This document shows positions 6,934 to 17,603 of a stretch of DNA of 20,223 bases, in pieces; the stretch's first letter is position 1, and each line of letters starts with the position of its first letter. Made by a program: the position numbers and the translations under genes. The notes under the pieces are model-generated. The model did not search any database and was not told the origin of the DNA. It saw only the letters and a program-made list of their open reading frames with translations. Source of the stretch: Eggerthellaceae bacterium UBA5906 (GTDB taxonomy: Bacteria; Actinomycetota; Coriobacteriia; Coriobacteriales; Eggerthellaceae); NCBI GenBank assembly GCA_002431805.1, contig DJEE01000157.1:19901-40123 (forward strand). The letters are read 5' to 3'.

Positions 6934-8043
6934 ATGGACCTTCGCATCACCGACATCGCCTTCAGCAACTTTCGCAGCTACGAATCGTTTTCCCTTGGCG
7001 GCATCGGGCCGCTTACCGTGTTGGTGGGGCCGAACGCCATAGGGAAGACGAACGTGGTGGAAGGCGTGCAGCTGCTTACCGCGCAAACGTCGTTTCGGCA
7101 TCCTACGGGCGTGCAGCTTATCCGCGAGGGAGCGCAGCTGGCGCGCCTTCGCGCTGAGGCGACCGACGGCAACCGCCAGTTGACGTTCGGGCTTGCGGTG
7201 GAGCCGGGCAAGCGCCGCTTCACGCTTAACGGCAAGCCGAAGCGCGCTGCCGACTTGAAGGGCATCATGCCGTCGGTGGCGTTCGCCCCCGACGACCTTG
7301 AGCTGGCGAAGGGCTCGACCACCCTGCGCCGCAACGCGCTTGACGCCATGGGCTCTCAGCTTTCGAAAAACCACTACCTCATTCGCAAAGATTGGGATAA
7401 GGTGCTGCGGCACAAGAACACGCTGCTGAAAGAGGAAGCTGCCCCGCTTTTGATTGAAAGCGTGAACGACCTAATGGTCACGTGCGGAGCTCAGCTTACG
7501 TGCTACCGCGCGGCGCTATTCGAGAAGCTGGCAGCGTCGATGGCAGCGTACTACGCCGATATCACCGATGGGCGCGAGCGGCTGACGGCGCGTTTCGCGC
7601 CGTCGTGGTATCCCGAAGGGCAGTGGGTTGAACCGGAAAGCGCCCTTGCGCGCGATACGGCTCGGGAGGAGTTCGCCGCCGCCCTTGCGGCACGCGGCGC
7701 CGAAGAGCGGGCGCGGCACCGTTGTTTGGTCGGCCCACATGCCGACCGCATCGAGTTTTTCGTGCAGGGGCGCCCTATCGGCGTGTTCGGCAGCCAAGGC
7801 CAGCAACGTTCGGTGGTGTTGGCGTTCAAGCTTGCCGAGGTGTCGCTTATCCAAAGCGTCCTGGGGCAAAAGCCTATTTTGCTGCTTGACGACGTGATGA
7901 GCGAGCTTGACGAGCAGCGTCGGCGTGCGTTGGTAAAGTTCGTGTCGGGCGATATCCAAACGTTCATCACTACGGCCAATTTGGCTTACTTTGACGAAGA
8001 TGTTCTGTCGGCGGCGCGCGTGGTGCGCCTTCCTATGGAGTAA
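6934..8043 (+). CDS. recF: DNA replication and repair protein RecF
   Basis: SMC-like ATPase that works with RecO and RecR to load RecA at gaps. It has 369 residues with Walker A GPNAIGKTN (32-40), the ABC-type signature SQGQQRSVVLAFKL (287-300) and Walker B ILLLDDVMSELD (315-326). The N-terminal pattern LRITDIAFSNFRSYES is typical of RecF. ATG 6934 is 18 bases after dnaN with a weak ribosome site, so coupling to dnaN is likely. The stop lies 12 bases before the dciA-like gene. Confidence 0.98.
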   Translation: MDLRITDIAFSNFRSYESFSLGGIGPLTVLVGPNAIGKTNVVEGVQLLTAQTSFRHPTGVQLIREGAQLARLRAEATDGNRQLTFGLAVEPGKRRFTLNGKPKRAADLKGIMPSVAFAPDDLELAKGSTTLRRNALDAMGSQLSKNHYLIRKDWDKVLRHKNTLLKEEAAPLLIESVNDLMVTCGAQLTCYRAALFEKLAASMAAYYADITDGRERLTARFAPSWYPEGQWVEPESALARDTAREEFAAALAARGAEERARHRCLVGPHADRIEFFVQGRPIGVFGSQGQQRSVVLAFKLAEVSLIQSVLGQKPILLLDDVMSELDEQRRRALVKFVSGDIQTFITTANLAYFDEDVLSAARVVRLPME

Positions 8044-8055
8044 AGGGGGAGTGCG

Positions 8056-8637
8056 GTGGCTCGCTTGGGCGATGGGCTGCAACAGCTGTTGAAAAACCTT
8101 GGGCAGGCCGGTGTGCAGGCTGCCCGCTCCCAACGCGTGGCGGAAGTTCACGTGAGGTGGCGCCGCGCGGTGGAAGCGGTATATCGCTCCGGTGCCCCGC
8201 TGGTGCTTGACCACATAAATGCTGTGTACATCATGCGTCCCGACCAGGCAAACGACCCTATGGCCGCTCGCGTTCCGCGGGGCCGCACGCTGCTGGTGGT
8301 GTACAGCGACGATGCCATGATCCGCTCGGATCTAGACGCGCGCCAGGAAATGCTGAAGATTCGCTTGAACGAGCAAGGCGAACACGTTGAGGCTTTTTCC
8401 ATTAAGCCGGCTCGCTTCGACATGAAAGCCCGCCATCCGTTTCGCGAAGAGGCCGAGCAGGCAGCTGCAGGCGAGCAGGCGCCGCCGCCTGAGCCTCTTA
8501 TTAGCCACGAGTCGGCGGCCCGCTTACGCGAGCAAGCGCAAACCGTGCAAAACAGGCGTTTGCGTGAGTCTATTCTGAAAGCCTTGGACGCAAGCGAAAA
8601 GCCACCGTCTTCAAAAAACGGCAAAAGTGCCCTCTGA
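8056..8637 (+). CDS. dciA: DciA-like helicase-loader protein (DUF721)
   Basis: 193-residue protein in the recF-gyrB gap, where Actinomycetota carry the DUF721/DciA protein (Rv0004 in M. tuberculosis) that interacts with the replicative helicase DnaB. The core, about residues 25-120, keeps the pattern: a conserved Trp (VRWRRAVEAVY, 33-43), an Ile/Leu-Val-His-like strand, and RTLLVVYSDDAMIRSDLDAR (77-96) followed by a strand-helix. The C-terminal third (about 130-193) is charged and Ala/Pro-rich, probably disordered. The start is GTG 8056 with a strong ribosome site AAAGGGGGA just upstream. Assignment rests on position and fold pattern; sequence conservation in this family is low. Confidence 0.82.
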   Translation: MARLGDGLQQLLKNLGQAGVQAARSQRVAEVHVRWRRAVEAVYRSGAPLVLDHINAVYIMRPDQANDPMAARVPRGRTLLVVYSDDAMIRSDLDARQEMLKIRLNEQGEHVEAFSIKPARFDMKARHPFREEAEQAAAGEQAPPPEPLISHESAARLREQAQTVQNRRLRESILKALDASEKPPSSKNGKSAL

Positions 8638-8677
8638 AACGAAAACAAGGCTTCAAAACGCTTCTGGTGGCCTGTAA

Positions 8678-10735
<2,058 letters not shown>

Positions 10736-10738
<3 letters not shown>

Positions 10739-10838
10739 TTTTGCCTGACGGCAAAATTATTCACTTGACGTTGCGGTCGGCCGCAACACGCCGCCTTCAG
10801 CTTCAGCTGCACGGGCATGGCCCAAAGGCCAATGCCCG
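10736..10838 (+). repeat. gyrB-gyrA intergenic hairpins
   Basis: Three stem-loops in series. The first (10736-10759) has perfect 10-bp arms TAATTTTGCC/GGCAAAATTA with loop TGAC and contains the gyrB stop codon. The second (10770-10787) has 7-bp arms GTTGCGG/CCGCAAC. The third (10812-10838) has a long GC-rich stem with one bulge (CGGGCATGGCC and its partner). None has a clear run of T after it, so they may be RNA-stability or attenuation structures rather than simple terminators. Confidence 0.55.
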
Positions 10839-10917
10839 CTTGCTTCAGCCGAATTCGGCGCACTGCGGCCACCCTCACTGACTTTAATTGACCTGCGATT
10901 AGTCTGGAAGGAGACTT

Positions 10918-13650
10918 ATGGCAGATAACACTGATAACCGCGATGGGCAGGGTGGCGAGGAGCTTCCTGACGACCTGAAACGTTTGGTTGACGCTGCAGA
11001 CCAAGATGCAGCCGAAACCGACGACGTTGAGGTCGAAAGCTCCGAACCTGGCCACACGGTAACGTCGGGCCCGGTGTCTGAGGAAGACAAGGCCCGCTCG
11101 CTTATCGATATGTCCACCATCGCAAACCCGCACGGCTCCATCGTCGAGGACGCTAACGGCGGCGAGGGCACCACGGTGCGCGCTGCATATTTAGGCAAGG
11201 AAATGGCCGCGTCGTTCCTGGAGTACTCCATGAGCGTTATCGTGAGCCGTGCCTTGCCCGACGTGCGCGACGGTCTGAAGCCGGTGCACCGCCGCATCCT
11301 GTACGCCATGAACGAGTCCGGCTACACGCCGAACCGCCCACACATGAAGTCCGCCCGTACCGTCGGCGACGTTATCGGCAAGTACCACCCGCATGGTGAC
11401 TCCGCCGTGTACGACACTATGGTGCGTTTGGCTCAGCCGTTCAGCATGCGCGTGCCGCTTATCGACGGCCACGGCAACTTCGGCTCCATCGACGGCGACT
11501 CGGCTGCAGCAATGCGTTATACCGAGGCGCGCCTGGGTAAGGCTGCTATGGAACTGCTGCGTGACCTGGACAAAGAAACCGTCGATTTCCAGCCTAACTA
11601 CGATGAAAGCCTGGAAGAGCCCACGGTTTTGCCCGCGCGTTTTCCGAACCTGCTGGTAAACGGCTCGAATGGCATTGCCGTAGGCATGGCAACGAACATT
11701 CCGCCGCACAACTTAGGCGAGACCATCGACGCAACGTGCTTGATGCTGGACAACCCGGAAGTCACCACGGCAGAGCTTATGACCGCCCTGCCCGGCCCCG
11801 ATTTCCCCACCGGCGGCATCATCATGGGCAAAAAGGGCATCCTGGACGCCTACGAAACCGGCCGCGGCAGCCTGACCGTACGCGCAAAGTGCAAGATCGA
11901 AGAAGGCAAGAACGGCAAAAGCTCCATCGTGGTCACGGAAATTCCGTACCAGGTAAACCGTCAACGCCTGCTTGAGAAGCTTGGCGAGCTGGTGCGCGAG
12001 AAGAAGCTGCCCGAAATCTCCAACATCCACGACGGCGCCGACCGCCACGGCATCGACATCATCATCGAGCTGAAAAAAGACGCCATCCCGCAGGTGGTGC
12101 TGAACAAGCTGTACAAGCACACGCAGCTGCAGGTTGGCTTCGGCGTGATTATGCTGGCGCTGGTCGATGGCGTGCCGCGCGTGCTTTCCTTGAAGGAAAC
12201 GCTGCACTACTACATCGCCCACCAGGAAGACGTTATCGTGCGCCGTACGCGCTACGAGCTGGCGAAAGCCGAAGAGCGCGCACACGTCTTGGAAGGTTTG
12301 ATGATTGCCCTCGACAACATCGACGAGGTCATCACCATCATCCGCTCTTCGCAAACCGACAAAGAGGCTGCCGCGCGCTTGACCGAGCGCTTCGGTCTGA
12401 CCGACAAGCAAACCACGGCCATTTTGGAAATGCGCCTGCGCCGCTTGACCGGCTTGGAGCGCGAGAAAATCCAAGGCGAGTTGGAAGAGCTGCGCGAGAA
12501 GATCGCGTACTACAACCGCGTGCTGTCCGACCCGCAGCTGGTGCACGACATCATCAAAGAAGAGCTGCTTGAGATCAAGAAGAAGTTCGGCACGCCGCGT
12601 AAAACGCAGCTGTCCGAGGCCGCTAAGGACCTTGATGTTGAGGACCTCATCGCCGAGGAAGGCATGGTGGTCACGGTCACGAAGGCCGGCTACGTCAAGC
12701 GCCTGCCTGTTGCAACCTATCGCCAGCAAAAGCGCGGCGGCAAGGGCATGCAGGGAGTGAATCTGAAGGACAACGACTACGTTGAGCACCTGTTCGTTGC
12801 CTCCACGCACTCTTACATGCTGTTCTTCTCCACCAAGGGCAAGGTGTACCGCTTGAAGGTCTACGAGTTGCCCGAGGCAAGCCGCCACGCGCGCGGCACG
12901 GCGATTGTGAACCTGCTGCCGCTTGAGAAGGGCGAGACCATCAGCGCCGTTATCGCCACGAAGGACTTCCCGGCAGACGAGTACCTGATGTTCGCAACCG
13001 AGCACGGTATGGTGAAAAAGACCTCCATGGAGCAGTACGACCGCACGCGTCGCGACGGCCTTATTGCCATCAACCTCAAAGACGGCGACCAGCTTATCAG
13101 CGTGCGCCGAGTTGCGCAGGGTCAGAACGTCATCATGGTTTCCTCGGCTGGTAAGGCCATCATGTGGCCTGAAGACGAGGTGCGCGCTATGGGTCGCGGC
13201 ACGCAGGGCGTGCGCGGCATGACGGTGCCTGCTGACGCGAAGGTGCTGGGCATGGAGATTGCTCGCCCTGAAACCGATTTGTTTGTGATCACCGAAAAAG
13301 GCTACGGCAAGCGCACGCCCGTCGCGGATTATCCTTCGCACCATCGCGGAGGCCAGGGTGTGTTCACTATCACCATGACGGAGAAGAAGGGCTTGCTGGC
13401 CGCCATGAAGATCGTAGGCGCTGACGACGAGATCATGATTATGTCCGAGGAGGGCGTGGTCGTGCGCACGCCGGTTGCCGGCATTTCCGAGCTTGGTCGT
13501 TCCACGCAAGGTGTTCGGGTCATGAACGTTGCCGAGGACGATCGCGTAACGGCGGTGGCAATCTCAAGCCACGGCAAGAAGAAGCGCGAGGACGGGGACG
13601 GTAGCACCGAGGATCTTGACGAGTCTCAGATTGACGAGATGGAAGAGTAA
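10918..13650 (+). CDS. gyrA: DNA gyrase subunit A
   Basis: Breakage-reunion subunit of gyrase, 910 residues. The catalytic Tyr is Y201 (AMRYTEARL), versus Tyr122 in E. coli, so there is a 79-residue N-terminal extension, rich in Asp and Glu. The quinolone region reads [12 protein letters not shown] with S162 and D166 (E. coli Ser83/Asp87 equivalents), that is, wild-type residues. The GyrA box is QKRGGKG (604-610), one change from QRRGGKG, and the C-terminal beta-pinwheel follows. The tail is acidic ([17 protein letters not shown]). The start is ATG 10918 with ribosome site AAGGAGA (10908-10914). Because of the strong ribosome site the extension is likely translated. Confidence 0.99.
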   Translation: MADNTDNRDGQGGEELPDDLKRLVDAADQDAAETDDVEVESSEPGHTVTSGPVSEEDKARSLIDMSTIANPHGSIVEDANGGEGTTVRAAYLGKEMAASFLEYSMSVIVSRALPDVRDGLKPVHRRILYAMNESGYTPNRPHMKSARTVGDVIGKYHPHGDSAVYDTMVRLAQPFSMRVPLIDGHGNFGSIDGDSAAAMRYTEARLGKAAMELLRDLDKETVDFQPNYDESLEEPTVLPARFPNLLVNGSNGIAVGMATNIPPHNLGETIDATCLMLDNPEVTTAELMTALPGPDFPTGGIIMGKKGILDAYETGRGSLTVRAKCKIEEGKNGKSSIVVTEIPYQVNRQRLLEKLGELVREKKLPEISNIHDGADRHGIDIIIELKKDAIPQVVLNKLYKHTQLQVGFGVIMLALVDGVPRVLSLKETLHYYIAHQEDVIVRRTRYELAKAEERAHVLEGLMIALDNIDEVITIIRSSQTDKEAAARLTERFGLTDKQTTAILEMRLRRLTGLEREKIQGELEELREKIAYYNRVLSDPQLVHDIIKEELLEIKKKFGTPRKTQLSEAAKDLDVEDLIAEEGMVVTVTKAGYVKRLPVATYRQQKRGGKGMQGVNLKDNDYVEHLFVASTHSYMLFFSTKGKVYRLKVYELPEASRHARGTAIVNLLPLEKGETISAVIATKDFPADEYLMFATEHGMVKKTSMEQYDRTRRDGLIAINLKDGDQLISVRRVAQGQNVIMVSSAGKAIMWPEDEVRAMGRGTQGVRGMTVPADAKVLGMEIARPETDLFVITEKGYGKRTPVADYPSHHRGGQGVFTITMTEKKGLLAAMKIVGADDEIMIMSEEGVVVRTPVAGISELGRSTQGVRVMNVAEDDRVTAVAISSHGKKKREDGDGSTEDLDESQIDEMEE

Positions 13651-13673
13651 GCGCGAACAATATAGCTAGCAAC

Positions 13674-13707
13674 AAGAAGCCGCCCTACGGGGCGGCTTCT
13701 TTGTGTT
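13674..13707 (+). terminator. Terminator after gyrA
   Basis: Perfect 12-bp stem AAGAAGCCGCCC/GGGCGGCTTCTT with loop TACG, followed by TGTGTTTG. A strong intrinsic terminator 23 bases past the gyrA stop. Confidence 0.9.
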
Positions 13708-13787
13708 TGTACGGGTTTGAAAGACGCGGAACTCAAGTGTCCCTGCAAGTTCTTTGGTGCGTTTTCCCTCACGGTGGGAAGGGGCAA

Positions 13788-13819
13788 ACCCTGGATGTTT
13801 CACGTGAAACATCCAGGGT
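13788..13819. promoter_or_regulatory. parS site 3 in a 32-bp palindrome
   Basis: Exact consensus TGTTTCACGTGAAACA at 13796-13811. Flanks ACCCTGGA and TCCAGGGT extend it to a perfect 32-bp palindrome. It lies between convergent gyrA and the DUF151 gene, ending three bases before the latter's stop codon, and could also fold as a terminator hairpin for that gene. Confidence 0.95.
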
Positions 13820-13822
13820 GGC

Positions 13823-14335
13823 TTATACGTTGAAATCGTCGGGGTCGACGTTTTCCAAGAACGAATGGAACTCAGCCAATTCCTTCTGCGCGAACTCTTT
13901 GTTCAAACCCTTTCGGACGATGTAAGGATACGAGGCGCGCTCCAAAACAGCTTCTTCAATATAGATGGGAGCTTCTTGCCGCAAGGCAAGGGCGATGGAG
14001 TCGCTCGGGCGCGCGTCAAGTTCGATGAGCCTATCGTGTTGGCGCAGGGTAAGGCGAGAGAAGAACATAGCGCCTTTCATGTTGTTGATAAGCACGTGGT
14101 CTACGCGCGCGTCTAGGTTTGTGATGGCGTCGAGGAACAGGTCGTGCGTCATGGGACGCGTCATCTTCGTGTGCTCAAGCGCTAAGCTCAGTTGAGTTGC
14201 CTCGGCTGTGCCCACCCAAATGGGAACGATGCGGAACTTTCCTTCGGCAACGCTGTCTTCAAGGGGGCGGAGTACCATAACAGAGGGACCGGGCGCGCTT
14301 GTGACGATGAGCGTCTCAACGGTAATGGGAACCAC
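13823..14335 (-). CDS. DUF151/BFN-domain protein (bifunctional nuclease family)
   Basis: 170-residue protein with the DUF151 (BFN) fold. Characteristic stretches: RPMTHDLFLDAI (60-71) and ELDARPSDSIALALR (105-119), then a strand with APIYIEEAVLERA. Members are often annotated as bifunctional DNase/RNase; the plant founder has nuclease activity, but the bacterial role is mostly unestablished. The start is GTG 14335 with ribosome site GGAG about six bases upstream (minus strand). It is convergent with gyrA and divergent from tRNA-Ile, lying in the gyrA-tRNA gap. Its upstream region carries a symmetrical inverted repeat (14355-14381). Confidence 0.9.
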   Translation of the reverse strand: MVPITVETLIVTSAPGPSVMVLRPLEDSVAEGKFRIVPIWVGTAEATQLSLALEHTKMTRPMTHDLFLDAITNLDARVDHVLINNMKGAMFFSRLTLRQHDRLIELDARPSDSIALALRQEAPIYIEEAVLERASYPYIVRKGLNKEFAQKELAEFHSFLENVDPDDFNV

Positions 14336-14354
14336 GCAGCACTCCTTCTTTACG

Positions 14355-14381
14355 TTTATATAAGCGAATTACTTATATAAA
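14355..14381. promoter_or_regulatory. Inverted repeat upstream of DUF151 gene
   Basis: Perfect 10-bp arms TTTATATAAG and CTTATATAAA around a 7-base spacer, about 20-46 bases upstream of the GTG start. The arms are AT-only apart from one G/C each. It looks like an operator for a dimeric repressor or a promoter-proximal leader stem; a minus-strand TATAAT (14415-14420) lies upstream. Confidence 0.5.
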
Positions 14382-14501
14382 AATAGAGGACGCAATTTGA
14401 AACCTTCTGCGGTGATTATAGCTATTTTCACGCTGTTGACCTGCGATTTTCCTGCCTAGGTGCAGCCTAGAAAAAAATTTGCCAAAAATTGAAAATTGTT
14501 C

Positions 14502-14531
14502 TTGACCATCCTGGAAAGACCTGGTTATAAT
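14502..14531 (+). promoter_or_regulatory. Promoter of tRNA-Ile
   Basis: TTGACC (14502-14507), an 18-base spacer and TATAAT (14526-14531), with A- and T-tracts (14470-14500) upstream like an UP element. Transcription would start near 14538, just before the tRNA, as usual for stable RNA genes. Confidence 0.85.
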
Positions 14532-14550
14532 AGACGAGCACTTTTCGAAA

Positions 14551-14627
<77 letters not shown>

Positions 14628-14636
14628 GTATTTGCG

Positions 14637-14680
14637 ATAAACGCTCCACCGTGAGCCGAGTTTGCCGGTGGAGCGTTTAT
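14637..14680 (+). terminator. Long hairpin between the tRNAs
   Basis: Perfect 15-bp arms ATAAACGCTCCACCG/CGGTGGAGCGTTTAT around a 14-base loop, followed by TAATG. It could be a terminator of tRNA-Ile or a processing signal in an Ile-Ala co-transcript. Only about 20 bases separate it from tRNA-Ala, too few for a separate promoter without overlapping the stem. Confidence 0.6.
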
Positions 14681-14698
14681 TAATGTTAAGTGCCATTT

Positions 14699-14774
14699 GG
14701 GGGTTTAGCTCAGCTGGGAGAGCGCGGGCTTTGCAAGCCTGAGGTCAGGGGTTCGATCCCCCTAACCTCCACCA
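14699..14774 (+). tRNA. tRNA-Ala (anticodon TGC)
   Basis: 76 bases with encoded CCA. Acceptor GGGGGTT pairs with AACCTCC (one G-T). The anticodon arm CGGGC-TTTGCAA-GCCTG gives TGC (14732-14734), and the T-arm is GGGGTTCGATCCCC. Confidence 0.98.
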
Positions 14775-14784
14775 TGAATTTATG

Positions 14785-14814
14785 AATCGCAGGCACTGAG
14801 CCTGCGATTTTTTT
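14785..14814 (+). terminator. Terminator after tRNA-Ala
   Basis: 10-bp stem AATCGCAGGC/GCCTGCGATT, loop ACTGA, followed by TTTTT. Classic intrinsic terminator, 10 bases after the tRNA. Confidence 0.9.
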
Positions 14815-14826
14815 ATACCATGGCAA

Positions 14827-14838
14827 CGTCAGCTGACG
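14827..14838. repeat. 12-bp palindrome upstream of J-domain gene
   Basis: CGTCAGCTGACG is a perfect palindrome 21 bases before the ATG of the next gene. Possible regulator site; no family is recognised. Confidence 0.35.
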
Positions 14839-14859
14839 GACAATTGCATGTGAGGTGTT

Positions 14860-15420
14860 ATGAATCGACTGGAAGCGCTGCGTACGCTTGGTCTTGATGA
14901 GGGCGCGACGGACGAAGACATCAAAACCGCTTACCGCGAAACCGCGCAGATTTTGCATCCCGATCGCTTTGCTACGAACAAAAAGCTTCAGGAGCGTGCC
15001 ACCGAACAGTTCAAAAACCTTCAGGAAGCCTACGACTACCTTACGTCCAAGAAAGGCCGCAGGGGCAGCTCAAGCGTCTCTGGCGGGCAACCACGGGCAC
15101 GTGCGTCTTACGACAGCACCGATGCGCGCCTGGCCGGCATAGCGGCCGCTCGCACACAGCTGGTGCGCCAGCGCGACGCAGTGCTCGATGAGCGCCGCAA
15201 CGGCATAGCTATGGCCGTTGTGGGTGGGCTTGTGGCGCTGTTTTGCGGACGAAGGCCTTTCGGGTTGTTCGGTGTGGTTGCTGCCATAGCGTCCACCGCG
15301 GCCATCTGGGGCATTGTTCAGGTGGTATCATCACAACGTTCTATCGCTACGCTTACCGAGCATATTGACGAACTGAATAAGGAAGAGCGCACCATCGCGC
15401 AGGAAATGGAAGAGGAGTAA
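14860..15420 (+). CDS. J-domain protein with C-terminal membrane segment
   Basis: 186-residue DnaJ-type co-chaperone. The J domain spans residues 1-65 with the HPD motif at 33-35 (ILHPDRF), which stimulates DnaK ATPase in the family. It lacks the Gly/Phe and zinc-binding regions of full DnaJ. Residues about 114-157 are hydrophobic and likely form two membrane helices (AMAVVGGLVALFC and GLFGVVAAIASTAAIWGIVQ), followed by a charged, coiled-coil-like tail (LTEHIDELNKEERTIAQEM). This suggests a membrane-anchored J protein that recruits DnaK near the membrane (inference). ATG 14860 has GAGGTG about six bases upstream. It ends nine bases before typA, and its last codons GAGGAG may serve as the typA ribosome site. 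Confidence 0.88.
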   Translation: MNRLEALRTLGLDEGATDEDIKTAYRETAQILHPDRFATNKKLQERATEQFKNLQEAYDYLTSKKGRRGSSSVSGGQPRARASYDSTDARLAGIAAARTQLVRQRDAVLDERRNGIAMAVVGGLVALFCGRRPFGLFGVVAAIASTAAIWGIVQVVSSQRSIATLTEHIDELNKEERTIAQEMEEE

Positions 15421-15429
15421 CACAACCGT

Positions 15430-17241
15430 ATGAAGCAAGAAGGTCTACGCAACGTTGCCATCATCGCTCACGTCGATCATGGCAAGACCACGCTGGTCGA
15501 CCGTCTTCTGTGGTCTTCCCACGTGTTCCGCGAGAACCAGGAAGTGCAGGAGCGCGTGCTCGACTCGAATGATCAGGAGCGCGAGCGCGGCATCACCATT
15601 TTGTCCAAGAACATCTCCATCCACTACAAGGGTGTGAAAATCAACGTCATCGACACGCCGGGCCATGCCGACTTCGGCGGCGAGGTGGAGCGCGTGCTGA
15701 ACATGGCCGACGGCGCCCTACTTATCGTCGATGCATACGAGGGTCCGAAGCCCCAGACCCGTTTCGTGCTGTCCCACGCGCTTGAGCGTGGCCTGCGCAT
15801 CGTGGTTGTCGTGAACAAGATCGACCGCCCCAACGCCGACCCCGAGGGTGCGGTTGACAAGGTGTTCGACCTGATGGTTGAGCTGGGCGCATCTGATGAG
15901 CAGCTTGACTTCCCTGTGGTGTACGCATCGGCTGTGAATGGCTACGCCCGCATGGAGCCCGATGACGGCAACATGGATATGATCCCGCTGCTCGACACCA
16001 TCATCAATGAGATTCCGTGCCCCGACGTTGACGTGGACGGCCCGGTTGCGCTGCAGGTGTGCACCGTCGACCACTCCAGCTACGAGGGCCGCATCGGTGT
16101 GGGCCGTTTGCACAGCGGCACCCTGCATGAAAAAGAGCAGGTGCTGGTGGTGCAGCCCGACGGCAACCAGTACAACGCCACCATCCGCAAGGTGTACGCG
16201 TTCGAGAACTTAGGCAAGCAGGAAGTCCCCGAAGCCCACGCGGGTGACATCGTGGCCGTCATCGGCGTTGAGGCCGCTGACATCGGCGATGTGATCACCG
16301 ACCCGGAGCATCCGGTGGAAATGGAGCCCATCGCGGTTGAAGAGCCCACCATGGCCGTTGTGTTCGAGGCTTCCACCAGCCCGCTTGTGGGCCGCGAAGG
16401 CGACATCGTTGGCGCCCGCCAGCTCAAAGAGCGTCTGATGCGCGAAAAGGAAAGCAACATCTCCATGCGCATCGACGAAACCGAGGACAAGTCCGGCGTG
16501 CGCGTTGCGGGCCGTGGCGTGCTGCATCTGTCCGTGCTTATGGAAACTATGCGCCGCGAGGGCTTCGAGTTCCAGGTTGGTCGTCCGCAGGTTGTGTACA
16601 AAACCGACGAGCATGGCAACAAGCTTGAGCCTATCGAGGAAGCTACGGTTGACGTGCCCAACGATTACTCCGGCAAGGCTATCGAGGTTATGGGCACTGC
16701 TGGCGGCATTATGGAGGACATGGCTTCCGACGAGAACATGACGCACTTGACGTTCAGCATCCCGTCGCGCGGCACCATGGGCCTGAAAACCCGCATCCTG
16801 AACGCTACGCACGGCGAGGCGGTACTGTTCCACCACTTCCGCGAGTACGGCCCGTATTCCGGCGAGATGGACGGCCGCAAGAATGGTTGCATGATCGCCA
16901 TGGCAACCGACAAGGCCGTTGCCTACGCGCTTGACACGCTGCAGCAACGCGGCCGTCTGTTCGTCAAGCCCGGCGACGAGTGTTATGAGGGCATGATCGT
17001 GGGCGAGTCGGCCAAGGAAGGCGACATGGTGGTGAACGTGTCGAAGACGAAGAACCTGGGCAACCAGCGTTCCTCCACCGCCGACAAGGCCATCCAGCTG
17101 ACGCCGCCGATCACCTTCACGCTTGAAGAGGCGCTCGAGTACATCGAGGACGACGAGCTGGTCGAGGTCACCCCCGAGTCCATCCGCCTGCGCAAACGCA
17201 TCCTCAGCACCATCGAGCGGAAGAAAGCGAATAAGAAATAG
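15430..17241 (+). CDS. typA: Translational GTPase TypA/BipA
   Basis: Ribosome-associated GTPase of the EF-G family, implicated in 50S assembly and stress adaptation. It has 603 residues. GTPase motifs: AHVDHGKT (13-20), ERGITI (52-57), DTPGH (75-79), NKID (129-132). The region beyond residue 200 has the beta-barrel and EF-G-like domains, with the BipA-specific C-terminal part ([20 protein letters not shown] and following). The start is ATG 15430; its ribosome site GAGGAG overlaps the end of the J-domain gene, so the two are probably co-transcribed. The stop codon lies inside a hairpin. Confidence 0.98.
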   Translation: MKQEGLRNVAIIAHVDHGKTTLVDRLLWSSHVFRENQEVQERVLDSNDQERERGITILSKNISIHYKGVKINVIDTPGHADFGGEVERVLNMADGALLIVDAYEGPKPQTRFVLSHALERGLRIVVVVNKIDRPNADPEGAVDKVFDLMVELGASDEQLDFPVVYASAVNGYARMEPDDGNMDMIPLLDTIINEIPCPDVDVDGPVALQVCTVDHSSYEGRIGVGRLHSGTLHEKEQVLVVQPDGNQYNATIRKVYAFENLGKQEVPEAHAGDIVAVIGVEAADIGDVITDPEHPVEMEPIAVEEPTMAVVFEASTSPLVGREGDIVGARQLKERLMREKESNISMRIDETEDKSGVRVAGRGVLHLSVLMETMRREGFEFQVGRPQVVYKTDEHGNKLEPIEEATVDVPNDYSGKAIEVMGTAGGIMEDMASDENMTHLTFSIPSRGTMGLKTRILNATHGEAVLFHHFREYGPYSGEMDGRKNGCMIAMATDKAVAYALDTLQQRGRLFVKPGDECYEGMIVGESAKEGDMVVNVSKTKNLGNQRSSTADKAIQLTPPITFTLEEALEYIEDDELVEVTPESIRLRKRILSTIERKKANKK

Positions 17242-17260
17242 TCCAGTGGACTATTTCTTC
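17233..17260 (+). terminator. Terminator overlapping typA stop
   Basis: Perfect 12-bp stem AAGAAATAGTCC/GGACTATTTCTT with loop AGT. The UAG stop is in the left arm. The T-tract after it is short (TTTCTTCCC), so termination may be partial; a second terminator lies at 17404. Confidence 0.6.
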
Positions 17261-17603
17261 CCTAACTATGCGCCCGAGCGGGCGCGTTCCCGATCGCGCA
17301 AAGCGCAAGGCGGGAACAAAAACGCCTCAAAGCTTGGCAAGTTCGCCCGCCAGGCCTATGCGCTCGAGCAGCCTATCCGCCAGGCCAAACCTGCAGCAAC
17401 AAGAAAAGCGGTCCTTTGGGGCCGCTTTTTTCGTCAAAATACGCCAAATGACGTATGTGAGCCGGGGGTACTGTGAAACCTGCGTGGGCATATTGTGCTA
17501 CTGCCAGATAGGAATTGCCCGCTGTGGGAAAATGCCCAGAAAGCATTCCAAATTAAACCGCTCATCAATGGGCGGTTTTGAGTATTTCTCTAGGAAGGGT
17601 TCT
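17242..17603 (+). other. typA to lipoprotein intergenic region
   Basis: 362 bases with no convincing gene; an in-frame extension of the lipoprotein gene has no signal peptide and unlike codons. It holds two terminators, a GC hairpin GCGCCCG-AG-CGGGCGC (17269-17284), and a leader hairpin AAACCGC/GCGGTTT (17555-17578) 14 bases before the ribosome site. No clear promoter was identified. Confidence 0.6.
17404..17431. terminator. Second terminator after typA
   Basis: Stem AAAAGCGG/CCGCTTTT with T-tract TTTTTT on the plus strand. The A-tract on the left makes it potentially bidirectional. It lies between typA and the lipoprotein gene. Confidence 0.8.

Noticed and set aside
11713..13509. Long 598-residue minus-strand frame opposite gyrA
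   Set aside because: A codon-bias shadow: gyrA is certain on the other strand and the antisense peptide is His/Arg/Val-rich with no recognisable domain.
14710..14958. Minus-strand frame opposite tRNA-Ala and the J-domain gene start
   Set aside because: Antisense to tRNA and to a supported coding sequence; artefact peptide of the same type.
17268..17603. 112-residue upstream extension of the lipoprotein gene
   Set aside because: It covers two terminator hairpins; the ATG at 17604 has a ribosome site, signal peptide and lipobox.
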